NCBI RefSeq assembly: GCF_021130785.1
Contig: NC_060214.1
Location: forward strand, 2,197,001 to 2,261,000
Reading direction: 5' to 3'
Length of the DNA stretch: 64,000 nucleotides
Origin: Homalodisca vitripennis
Lineage: Eukaryota > Arthropoda > Insecta > Hemiptera > Cicadellidae
The notes below the pieces were generated by a model that made no database searches, was not told the origin of the DNA, and saw only the letters and a list, made by a program, of their open reading frames with translations. Position 1 is the stretch's first letter. Every line of letters begins with the position of its first letter. A program made the position numbers and the translations under genes. Positions 61,901 to 64,000 of the stretch are shown here, piece by piece.

Positions 61901-62787
61901 TAATAACAAGATGATTTATTTTAAGGAATTAATGCAATTAATTGTAAAAATGTTTAACCTACTGTAATAATATATGGAAATTAACTTAGTTTTTAACTTC
62001 TTACAAAAACAACTTACTTCAATTCTTGAGATATTATACAATTGTAATGTCAATTATTACTCTAAAATAAAAATTTATTCTTTACTAAACATTTTTTAAA
62101 CACTACACAAAGTTTCAAAACATTTTCCTTCTGGTTCTTATAACGACAATGTTCACTCCATAAACGGTAGGCCTACTGAAATGTTCCCTATCACACTGGT
62201 ACTGTACTGACAAGTCTCTCGTCTTCATTCTCCATTTCACAAAATTCAAATAAAATATATTGTAAAATTTAAAAAGAAACCATCACAGGTCACACATTTA
62301 GGCACAAGCGGATTATTACTCCATAAAAACTAAACACAATAAGGCGCTCACGGAGATTTCGTCCAAGCACTACAGACACAACATCGGGCGCTCACGGAGG
62401 AATCGTCCAGTCTCGCACGGAAGTAGACCTTATACTGACAGATTTTGACAAAGATAAGCGGGAGGCTATTGTTTCGCTTCCCCGAAAGATGCTTGTGAAG
62501 TACACTGCGGGAAACGACTGCCAACATCAGAAAAGTAGTACTATTTTTAATAATAAAAAATACACGGAGGAAAACTTCGTTTAGCGCCCGATGTAGGGTT
62601 AAGCAATATTACCATAAATCATAAAAATGACCTTTTCTAAACGTATAGTAGTAGGTATGATTGCTACAGCTTACTTCTGGTCCAGCTGCACACAATGGTT
62701 GATTATGGACGGAAGGGCCTCATGGTAACTAATACTGTCTCCAGACTCCAGAGTCTTGTCCACGTAAGTGTTCAGGGTGTCCAGTAC
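17394..62787 (-). CDS. VPS8: VPS8, CORVET complex subunit, C-terminal half (14 exons seen)
   Basis: VPS8 is a large subunit of CORVET, the tether that binds Rab5 on early endosomes and promotes their fusion, together with the VPS11/16/18/33 core. The exons seen encode the C-terminal alpha-solenoid and the RING-H2 finger. Diagnostic stretches are [69 protein letters not shown], and the RING ligands CSTC...CGHIFHVDC...CNEC. The joined exons total 2034 nt in one open frame (677 residues plus stop), against about 1430 for the human protein, so roughly half the gene is off the right edge. Introns reach 12.7 kb and are full of transposons. Odd features: a six-copy RING exon array, a 24-copy minisatellite made from one exon's start, and a decayed duplicate of another exon. 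Confidence 0.96.
17529..17610 (-). CDS. VPS8: VPS8 RING exon, copy 2
   Basis: Encodes [19 protein letters not shown] then YKPEVPG and TAA. It has the consensus sequence with all ligands and intact splice signals. Confidence 0.75.
17664..17745 (-). CDS. VPS8: VPS8 RING exon, copy 3 (ligand lost)
   Basis: CGHIFHVDC is intact, but the CxxC pair reads YNEC (TGT to TAT), removing one zinc ligand. Splice sites are intact. Confidence 0.7.
17799..17880 (-). CDS. VPS8: VPS8 RING exon, copy 4
   Basis: All ligands kept: [19 protein letters not shown], followed by YKTEFPG. Substitutions are A to V, P to T and V to F outside the zinc ligands. Confidence 0.75.
17934..18015 (-). CDS. VPS8: VPS8 RING exon, copy 5 (ligand lost)
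   Basis: Acceptor and CCAG/GTTAAC intact, frame open to TAA. It reads CGNTFHVDC ... HCSLC, so the histidine of the CGH ligand pair is replaced by asparagine. Confidence 0.7.
18072..18153 (-). CDS. VPS8: VPS8 RING exon, copy 6 (first met in transcription)
   Basis: Acceptor TTTATTGTTACAG. It encodes CGHILHVDC, ...HCSLC, then YKHEVPG and TAA. All five RING ligands of this exon (C, H, H, C..., CxxC) are intact. It differs from the consensus by F to L, NE to SL and P to H. It also carries CCAG/GTTAAC just before the stop. Confidence 0.85.
18865..19080 (-). mobile_element. Non-LTR retrotransposon 3' coding fragment
   Basis: Translates as [39 protein letters not shown], the conserved C-terminal block of many jockey/CR1-type reverse transcriptase ORFs (HNTRQ...L-GKKG..Y-G-K-WN-LP). 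Only the end is present. Confidence 0.8.
19465..19642 (-). CDS. VPS8: VPS8 exon m, first RING cysteine pair
   Basis: Acceptor TTGTTGTGCAG, donor TTCAG/GTAACC. It encodes [40 protein letters not shown] and [22 protein letters not shown] is the first zinc-binding pair of the RING-H2. The exon ends AG, completed to an Arg codon by the A that starts each RING exon copy. Confidence 0.95.
19643..21177 (-). other. VPS8 intron between exons l and m
   Basis: Contains the non-LTR tail at 20220-20370 and, near 21095-21150, an end of the foldback family (TAACTGGATTTCGGACATTA). The rest is unremarkable. Confidence 0.5.
20220..20370 (+). mobile_element. Non-LTR 3' tail
   Basis: Non-coding segment ending AACGCAATAAAGAATATTATTATTATT: a polyadenylation-like signal followed by an (ATT)n microsatellite, typical of CR1/L2-like 3' ends. 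Confidence 0.55.
21178..21288 (-). CDS. VPS8: VPS8 exon l
   Basis: 36 codons with split ends: [36 protein letters not shown]. Acceptor TTGCTGATAG, donor ATGG/GTAAAT. It joins exon k as SH-E-MLRQ. Confidence 0.9.
21604..21917 (-). pseudogene. Decayed duplicate of VPS8 exon k
   Basis: 21604-21676 matches the 3' half of exon k with its donor region (GTGAGAGTTAAGTTTGAGTA against GTGAGAGTTGAGCTTGAGCA). 21835-21917 matches its 5' half up to GGTTCTCCCT. About 155 bp of unrelated sequence lies between, and the two pieces overlap in about 20 bp of exon sequence. The copy lacks the acceptor and is frameshifted, so it should not be coding. Confidence 0.85.
21954..22077 (-). CDS. VPS8: VPS8 exon k
   Basis: Acceptor CACTTTTCAG, donor CACG/GTGAGT. 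It encodes [20 protein letters not shown] and [25 protein letters not shown] is the conserved anchor. A damaged partial copy lies immediately downstream at 21604-21917. Confidence 0.93.
22078..26482 (-). other. VPS8 intron between exons j and k
   Basis: Holds piggyBac-like element A and, at 25727-26040, diverged copies of the 14171 foldback family and of the repeat at 250-500. 22140-23578 is AT-rich with a T20 run at 22759 and no recognised element. Confidence 0.55.
23583..25369. mobile_element. piggyBac-like non-autonomous element A (1787 bp)
   Basis: Left end TTAA/CCCTTTGAGTGCCA and right end TGGCACTATAAGGG/TTAA: TTAA target duplication and imperfect 14-bp inverted ends. A subterminal palindrome GTCTCCCGTTACGGGAGAC lies at 25335-25353. 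No transposase frame was recognised. Confidence 0.82.
26483..26596 (-). CDS. VPS8: VPS8 exon j
   Basis: 38 codons: [38 protein letters not shown]. Acceptor TGATTACAG, donor AAG/GTAGGA. It matches vertebrate HEVTAYLLEKKGDIHGAF. Confidence 0.95.
26597..27930 (-). other. VPS8 intron between exons i and j
   Basis: The 27120-27780 stretch on the - strand has scattered words of a decayed non-LTR ORF (the opposite strand reads [18 protein letters not shown] residues), but no defined motif. TTAACCCCTTCAAGG at 27030 is an isolated piggyBac-type end without a partner. Confidence 0.35.
27931..28057 (-). CDS. VPS8: VPS8 exon i
   Basis: Acceptor TTCTCTGTCCAAG, donor CAG/GTAATT. It encodes [20 protein letters not shown] and [22 protein letters not shown]. 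The next exon continues in phase 0. Confidence 0.94.
28487..28560 (+). repeat. Start of a dispersed repeat
   Basis: ACTAGCTGTTCCCTGCAGCT then TCGCACGC, the same type of start as 4640. The matching end may be the TGATCGGTCAAATAGTTTCT ... ACACACAAACATTCAT block at 34090-34140, commonly found at the other end of such repeats. The family is uncertain. Confidence 0.4.
28984..31880 (-). pseudogene. Non-LTR ORF2 (endonuclease-reverse transcriptase), frameshifted
   Basis: The APE-type endonuclease begins near [15 protein letters not shown] (31860), with ITEHG, GDINVN, SSIDFIC-like and SDH motifs. The reverse transcriptase (30684-28984) shows [47 protein letters not shown] and the catalytic YADD ([10 protein letters not shown]). 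The C-terminal block is [14 protein letters not shown]...LYEKKPSY. Frame changes at about 30810 and about 30690 separate endonuclease and RT parts, so this copy is not autonomous unless these are assembly errors. Confidence 0.93.
31893..33335 (-). CDS. Non-LTR ORF1 with PHD finger and coiled coil (480 aa)
   Basis: The protein starts [20 protein letters not shown] and has Cys/His spacing C-x2-C, C-x3-C-x4-H-x2-C (KKWYHADC) and W-x-C-x2-C (WICRRC), a PHD-type C4HC3 finger in residues 6-57. Residues 110-260 are rich in E, K, L and N heptads ([20 protein letters not shown]), predicting a long coiled coil. The C-terminal third is basic and Q/N/S/P-rich. PHD-bearing ORF1 proteins are known in CR1/L2-related elements, where ORF1p binds the RNA and forms multimers. 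The frame is open over its full length, so the insertion is probably young. ORF2 starts in the -1 frame, overlapping the ORF1 end. Confidence 0.9.
   Translation of the reverse strand: MPSYPCGVCTVGVRYKGIFCNGTCKKWYHADCVNIASKELKDLSKKDSTNWICRRCTNTQLCGPRTLAQLEINTPNSSFQEPELSIIEPNPENIEVSFSKSPDCLYTSIKELENSLSENNFLDNLENNDEKLKIAGKVGAALLEENNLLKGKNIELEAKLEILEEQLDRMKIEENKYLSKIEDLLQNLSETQVQLGKEKKLRLDTQIIFEEHDYKQGQLVDDYAKMINHLQNTINKLEKKVSSQDIKILELPTFTNNETQTETGSHCISQPINCSSNMQMELVQLKVRQDSLECTVRDLAVQIQNNQSKEPPNSEIQSITKVPKQKTVRKHTPAKLSNTPSKGKKKNCFSVSLQMAKCREFLTQYPMDTPGSRLTGLTTNKVLDSPIQAGHTMVVEAQVHRQDNCPQPKPTTNIKIPNQRHFLAESPFIKIKFKQNYNTRTFVNSLHPANKHILNTKYLKLAQLHTTVAKNHSSKREGTP
33785..33850 (-). repeat. tRNA-like SINE head
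   Basis: On the - strand TAGCTTAGTGG fits a pol III A box and GGTTCAAATCT a B box about 40 nt later. The cloverleaf is incomplete and there is no matching 3' acceptor arm, so a SINE head is more likely than a tRNA gene. Confidence 0.6.
34140..34300. repeat. TA-rich microsatellite and palindromes
   Basis: Several (TA)n runs, including TATATTGTATATATATATAT mirrored by ATACAATATA, and a long run at 34240-34295. Coding potential is nil. Confidence 0.95.
34438..34767 (-). other. Unrecognised 109-codon open frame
   Basis: Hydrophobic first half ([20 protein letters not shown]) and acidic/serine-rich second half ([20 protein letters not shown]). The acidic half recalls the N-terminal regions of DDE transposases, but nothing specific was recognised. 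It may be chance. Confidence 0.2.
34865..35395 (+). mobile_element. Penelope-like element, GIY-YIG endonuclease fragment and 3' end
   Basis: [20 protein letters not shown] with RSFKIRFNE is the GVY...YIGQTSR signature of the GIY-YIG nuclease that follows the reverse transcriptase in Penelope-like elements. After a frameshift it continues [28 protein letters not shown], and [20 protein letters not shown]. The end at 35334-35354 contains CTGATGA, a short AAATT/AATTT stem and GAAA. It is decayed. Confidence 0.85.
35704..35828 (-). CDS. VPS8: VPS8 exon h
   Basis: Acceptor TATACTCTCCCGCAG, donor CT/GTAAGT. It encodes [20 protein letters not shown] and [20 protein letters not shown], corresponding to the LVSL...A-L-THFSGHIE region of vertebrate VPS8. 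Confidence 0.93.
36600..37145 (-). mobile_element. RNase H-type non-LTR 3' fragment
   Basis: Translates as [30 protein letters not shown]..., [20 protein letters not shown] and TDECRLC, the RNase H end and zinc-knuckle tail. It is related to 41605-42227 ([26 protein letters not shown]). It is 5'-truncated and carries a stop after RLC. Confidence 0.85.
37816..38038. mobile_element. Foldback MITE (~223 bp)
   Basis: TTGAAAACTATCTTCTAGGG with TCCACTGATT...AGTACACATAATTAG at the left is mirrored at the right by CTAATTATGTGTACTTTAACG...AATCAGTGGACCCTAAAAG and GTTTTCAA. The right arm has a short insertion. Confidence 0.75.
38959..39100 (-). CDS. VPS8: VPS8 exon g (3' boundary uncertain)
   Basis: Acceptor GTGTTACAG, then [20 protein letters not shown] and [19 protein letters not shown], matching vertebrate FYQICEFMYERE...VFNYI. 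The frame stays open to SRQH then TGA at 38943. The phase-compatible donor is GCG/GTTTCT, which is weak. About 10 residues expected before LLDID are missing, so a small exon or another boundary may exist. Confidence 0.85.
39101..39685 (-). other. VPS8 intron sequence between exon g and piggyBac-like element B
   Basis: Contains a short GC-rich island (39291-39390: GGTCGGGACACACATACCCG, CACCGCGCCC) that resembles the end of a DNA transposon, but no matching inverted end was found. Confidence 0.35.
39690..40503. mobile_element. piggyBac-like non-autonomous element B (814 bp)
   Basis: TTAA/CCCTTTCGATCCC at the left and GGGATTGATAGAG/TTAA at the right: TTAA duplication and 10 of 13 inverted matches. 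A subterminal palindrome CGTCCGCATGCGCGGACG follows the left end. No coding potential. Confidence 0.72.
40600..40832 (-). CDS. VPS8: VPS8 exon f
   Basis: 77 codons plus 2 nt, starting [20 protein letters not shown] and ending [17 protein letters not shown], with [19 protein letters not shown] between. The acceptor is chosen at GTCGTCAG rather than the CGCAG 9 nt downstream, because the extra STQ aligns with the PSQ of vertebrate VPS8. Donor GTAAGT. Confidence 0.95.
40833..41600 (-). other. VPS8 intron sequence between exons e and f
   Basis: AT-rich with an orphan TTAACCCTTTTGCTCCCAGT end at 41030. No coding potential. Confidence 0.4.
41605..42227 (+). mobile_element. RNase H-type non-LTR retrotransposon 3' end with poly(A)
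   Basis: Encodes [20 protein letters not shown], the last motifs of an RNase H domain, then [20 protein letters not shown], and the terminal zinc-knuckle [18 protein letters not shown], up to a TAG at 42130-42132. An A18 run follows at 42209-42227. This layout is typical of elements with RNase H after the RT (I/R1/LOA-like), a different group from the PHD element. It is strongly 5'-truncated. Confidence 0.88.
42479..42617 (-). CDS. VPS8: VPS8 exon e
   Basis: 46 codons: [46 protein letters not shown]. Acceptor TGATTCTAG, donor GCT/GTGAGT. The FDTREFLN core is near identical across animals. Confidence 0.96.
42673..43314. mobile_element. piggyBac-like non-autonomous element C (642 bp)
   Basis: Left TTAA/CCCTTCCCACGCGG and right CCGCGAGGGAAGGG/TAAA: a 14-bp inverted repeat with one mismatch, and one mutated target site. 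The motif ATATCCGTTTRCYGCG occurs three times in the right half (43033, 43245, 43290 regions), a subterminal repeat. Confidence 0.8.
43742..43912. repeat. AT low-complexity region
   Basis: Interleaved TAATTATAAT and TAGTTATATTAG units with no fixed period. Confidence 0.85.
44128..44340 (-). mobile_element. Non-LTR C-terminal fragment
   Basis: Reads [20 protein letters not shown] then [20 protein letters not shown], the HxYNTRN block of jockey/CR1-like ORF2 C-termini. Confidence 0.65.
44370..44890 (+). mobile_element. Non-LTR ORF2 C-terminal fragment
   Basis: Reads [63 protein letters not shown] and IHNYNTRN. The frame breaks at 44761 and continues with [10 protein letters not shown]. Confidence 0.85.
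44940..46050 (+). mobile_element. Non-LTR ORF2 middle fragment (endonuclease end to RT start)
   Basis: The endonuclease end ([11 protein letters not shown]) leads through a stop-ridden linker (KWYTTD-type residues) to the RT start: [50 protein letters not shown] and FGFRKGRS. It is cut at about 46040, before the catalytic YADD. It may belong with 44370-44890 as parts of one rearranged family. Confidence 0.85.
46050..49625 (-). mobile_element. Long non-LTR retrotransposon copy, broken
   Basis: The 5' part near 49625-49104 holds ORF1-like residues ([20 protein letters not shown]). The endonuclease (49060-48400) has [27 protein letters not shown] and GLSDHFGI. The RT (47700-46405) has [49 protein letters not shown] and IHQYNTRG. 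The RT is split near 47300-47400 by a frameshift within the segment that should hold the A motif ([13 protein letters not shown]). Other breaks lie at about 48770 and about 48850. The 3' UTR ends near 46115-46050. Confidence 0.92.
49650..52942 (+). mobile_element. Non-LTR retrotransposon, 5'-truncated, head to head with its neighbour
   Basis: Same clade as the element at 28870-33400 ([15 protein letters not shown] against [15 protein letters not shown]). ORF1 is lost. The 3' end is AATAAAGTTTC followed by (TC)n at 52905-52942. It abuts the element at 46050-49625 head to head at about 49650. Confidence 0.92.
49900..52804 (+). pseudogene. Non-LTR ORF2, broken endonuclease-RT
   Basis: Endonuclease: [20 protein letters not shown], a break at about 50049-50148, then [23 protein letters not shown] and [11 protein letters not shown] (51346-52596): [65 protein letters not shown] (FADD in place of YADD) and VHQHNTRK. 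A frameshift at about 51350 separates the endonuclease/linker from the RT. Another at about 52597 precedes the last residues ([20 protein letters not shown]), ending TGA at 52804. Confidence 0.92.
52942..53175 (-). pseudogene. Macrodomain (ADP-ribose-binding) fragment
   Basis: The - strand frame reads [29 protein letters not shown], and [19 protein letters not shown]. This is the pattern of OARD1/ALC1-type macrodomains (LAHCVS.D..MGAGIA..FK..FG ... YYLITK...KPT), which bind or hydrolyse ADP-ribose linkages. The fragment covers about the first half of such a domain. It is preceded by an in-frame TAA and no Met, and runs straight into the (TC)n tail of the neighbouring non-LTR element, which appears to have cut it. 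No splice sites are evident. It may be a gene relic or transposon cargo. Confidence 0.75.
53176..53425 (-). other. Unrecognised open frame upstream of the macrodomain fragment
   Basis: Reads [40 protein letters not shown] and [20 protein letters not shown]. It looks protein-like (mixed helix, regular hydrophobic spacing) and lies on the same strand just upstream of the macrodomain piece, in another frame. It could be part of the same broken gene or element. Its 5' end overlaps the start of the next non-LTR fragment. Confidence 0.35.
53378..54895 (+). mobile_element. Non-LTR retrotransposon, 5'-truncated
   Basis: Begins within the RT ([38 protein letters not shown]). After a stop at about 53555 it continues [27 protein letters not shown] and [20 protein letters not shown]. 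Further frame breaks lie at about 54110 and about 54240, then [18 protein letters not shown]. The 3' UTR ends in AATAAAACATATTCTTATTC, an ATTCTT microsatellite tail. Confidence 0.9.
55299..55494 (-). CDS. VPS8: VPS8 exon d
   Basis: Acceptor GTGCACCAG, donor TTAG/GTAAGT. It encodes [40 protein letters not shown] and [20 protein letters not shown], the most recognisable VPS8 block (human equivalent G-KLLVYISCCLAGRAYPLGD). Phase 2 in and 2 out. Confidence 0.96.
55495..56453 (-). other. VPS8 intron between exons c and d
   Basis: One ~950-bp intron with no repeat recognised. A 117-codon + strand open frame (55680-56033) has no protein-like features. Confidence 0.5.
56454..56634 (-). CDS. VPS8: VPS8 exon c (source of the 103-bp minisatellite)
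   Basis: 60 codons plus 1 nt: [20 protein letters not shown], then [19 protein letters not shown] and [19 protein letters not shown], closely parallel to vertebrate VPS8 (MDITSLDI..., L-DALIYV-NRGM). The donor is AAG/GTAAAG. The acceptor is TGTACGATGCAG. This acceptor and the first 65 or so exon bases are repeated 23 more times upstream in transcription order. Confidence 0.93.
56568..59074 (-). repeat. 24-copy, 103-bp minisatellite carrying exon c's splice acceptor
   Basis: Units begin at a constant 103-bp spacing (anchor CTCTCCAGCACCTGCATC at 56624, 56727, 56830 ... 59019). Unit 6 is 25 nt longer because of a GC-rich insertion at about 57136-57163, and unit 23 has one extra A. Each unit consists of about 38 intron bases ending in GATGCAG plus about 65 bases of exon c. 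Units are nearly identical, so the array is young or homogenised. 103 is not a multiple of 3, so no frame stays open through the array. Confidence 0.97.
59075..60241 (-). other. VPS8 intron sequence upstream of the minisatellite
   Basis: No recognisable element. This is ordinary AT-rich intron, which makes the boundary with the minisatellite sharp. Confidence 0.5.
60242..60410 (-). CDS. VPS8: VPS8 exon b
   Basis: Acceptor CTTTACAG, donor CAG/GTAAGA, 56 codons: [19 protein letters not shown], then [20 protein letters not shown] and [15 protein letters not shown]. This is the helical segment preceding the conserved VLERCVL block. Confidence 0.95.
60985..61195 (+). repeat. 21-bp minisatellite, about nine units
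   Basis: TTTATAATTTATAGYGATAMA repeated with almost no variation. Confidence 0.93.
61240..61440 (+). repeat. tRNA-derived SINE-like sequence
   Basis: TTTAGCTCTGAG (A-box-like) and GGATTCAAATCC (B box) are followed by a GC-richer body (CCATGTGGCCAGGCGG) and a T7 run after GGAATCACCCTC. This is consistent with a SINE with pol III promoter elements. Confidence 0.55.
61669..62598. mobile_element. piggyBac-like non-autonomous element D (930 bp)
   Basis: TTAA/CCCTCCATCAGGCGCT at the left and AGCGCCCGATGTAGGG/TTAA at the right: 16-bp ends with three mismatches and a perfect TTAA duplication. GGCGCTCACGGAGR...TCGTCCA-type words occur near both ends (61703, 62343, 62388). It ends 77 bp from the VPS8 exon a donor. 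Confidence 0.85.
62675..62787 (-). CDS. VPS8: VPS8 exon a (first seen)
   Basis: 37 codons plus 2 nt: [20 protein letters not shown] then [17 protein letters not shown]. The donor is AGAA/GTAAGC. The acceptor CCCAG sits directly against the TTCTTATTCTTAAT tail of a non-LTR element. It joins the next exon in frame as [12 protein letters not shown]. Confidence 0.9.
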
Positions 62788-62788
62788 C

Positions 62789-63195
62789 TGGGATTAAGAA
62801 TAAGAATACGTTTATTGTCATAAAGCTTACATTAGCATCGACACAAGCATATATAAAATATAAAAACTAGCATAAGTCCAGACAAGGAAAATTTGGATAC
62901 CCAAAACATGAAGTTGCCAAAACAGTCATGCCACAATTTAAATGATTTTAAAATACAAATAAATAACAAATTAAAACAGGTATATAACAAATAAATAAAT
63001 AACAAATAACAAGTAAAAACACAGCCTCAGAAATTACAATAACAGAATTATATAACATTGATACATTCTCTAATATAGTTTGTATAAATAAAAAAACAAT
63101 GTCTAGAAACTAACAGTTTCCAGTCAAAAAATTCTTTTAATGAATAAAATGGATTGACTAAAAAGCCAGGAATAAAATTTTAGTTTAAATTCATT
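62789..63195 (-). mobile_element. Non-LTR 3' end joined to a VPS8 splice acceptor
   Basis: On the - strand NFIPGFLVNPFYSLKEFFDW (63195-63110) is the C-terminus of a jockey/CR1-like ORF2. It is followed by a 3' UTR and ACAATAAACGTATTCTTATT-CTTAATCC. The tail matches the one at 54870-54890 and ends directly at the CAG of VPS8 exon a. Confidence 0.85.
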
Positions 63196-63346
63196 AAAAC
63201 ATGATTTATGCGGATTTTCGTTAATCACTTCCAGTCCCAATTAATCCAGATAAACGAGGTATTGTAATTTACAACTAAAAATGAAAGTGATTTATGAGCA
63301 ACTATGAATGTTAACAGCTGTTACTGACAGGTGTATAACATATTAA

Positions 63347-63642
63347 CCCTTACCACACGTATTACGGGAAATCTCGTGCAATGAAAATGACTCTTCACAC
63401 GTATTACGGTAAATCTCGGTAAATTTACGGCAATCAAAGTTTTTTATTTTTTGTTGTGAACTATAGTTTGTAAAACTGCCAATAGAATGGGTTAGAATGT
63501 TGACCGAACCTCAGACAACGACTGCGCTCCATTCATTGTTCTCGGCCACCCGTTACCGATCCGAAACTGGTTGTCATAGCAACTAAATGCCATTCTAACC
63601 TGCAGACTGGCGCGTCTTACGGGATTTCCCGCGTGGTGAGGG
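63347..63642. mobile_element. piggyBac-like short element E (one target site missing)
   Basis: TTAA/CCCTTACCACACG at the left, and CGCGTGGTGAGGG at the right followed by CGAC instead of TTAA. TTACGGG...TCCCG words flank both ends. It may be a one-sided deletion. Confidence 0.5.
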
Positions 63643-63757
63643 CGACGGTGCTATTCACGAGACCTGTGCGTAAGCTTGTTCCTGTGTTGAGTTGCGTGTT
63701 TTACGTTATTTCTGAACATGTTTTACAGTTATATTAATTCAACAATCGTGACTTCAA

Positions 63758-63790
63758 TTTGAAACACTTCATGCTTCGAAGTGTTTCATT
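63758..63790. repeat. Perfect 11-bp hairpin
   Basis: TGAAACACTTC and GAAGTGTTTCA around ATGCTTC. Confidence 0.6.
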
Positions 63791-64000
63791 TACAAAAATA
63801 TTGGTGAAATTGGCCACTTCCATGTTTTGTTTTGTCATACATTTTAATCTGCAAACAATACAAAAGTCTTAAAAGAATTCCGTTTTTATGTTTTTTCTTC
63901 CTATAATAACTTCAGAAGTATTAAATCAAATAAAACTTTATTTTTAATGCTAATAGCACGCTAGGGGAAAATATAGGAATTTGTATTCAGCGCTCTAAGG

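Larger units (their letters stand above)
63196..64000 (-). other. VPS8 intron at the right edge
   Basis: Contains piggyBac-like element E and the hairpin. No upstream VPS8 exon was found before the window ends. Confidence 0.5.

Overview
This is animal nuclear DNA: AT-rich, intron-rich and crowded with transposable elements. It is most likely from an insect, and possibly a hemipteran. The host exons resemble insect tetraspanin and VPS8. The repeats are also insect-like: a Tc1/mariner element with a DUF4817-type N-terminus, piggyBac-type TTAA elements, Penelope-like fragments, and many non-LTR retrotransposons with microsatellite tails. The species is an inference; nothing in the sequence fixes it.

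Two host genes lie tail to tail. On the + strand, positions 1-2753 hold the last three exons of a tetraspanin (six-cysteine large loop, fourth membrane segment, stop). On the - strand, at least fourteen exons between 62787 and 17394 encode the C-terminal half (about 677 residues) of VPS8, the Rab5-binding RING-H2 subunit of the endosomal CORVET tethering complex. All exon phases agree across the whole chain. The gene's 5' half lies beyond the right edge.

The most unusual feature is that three VPS8 exons are duplicated in place. The exon completing the RING finger is present six times in a 135-bp tandem array (17394-18153), each copy with its own splice acceptor and a donor-like CCAG/GTTAAC. 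The entry and exit phases allow only one copy per in-frame transcript, which is the architecture of mutually exclusive exons. The 5' end of the exon at 56454-56634, with its splice acceptor, is repeated 24 times as a 103-bp minisatellite (56568-59074). The exon at 21954-22077 has a decayed partial duplicate beside it. The exon at 62675-62787 appears to use the microsatellite tail of a non-LTR element as its polypyrimidine tract.

The introns and intergenic space are mostly mobile DNA. A nearly complete PHD-finger non-LTR element lies at 28870-33400. A pile-up of at least six non-LTR fragments fills 44128-54895, with a macrodomain-coding fragment of unknown origin trapped inside (52942-53175). 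Smaller items include a deleted mariner (3103-4047), five piggyBac-like elements, several foldback MITEs, two Penelope-like fragments, two tRNA-derived SINE-like sequences, RNase H-bearing non-LTR 3' ends, and several minisatellites. No rRNA, CRISPR array, operon or confident promoter was seen.
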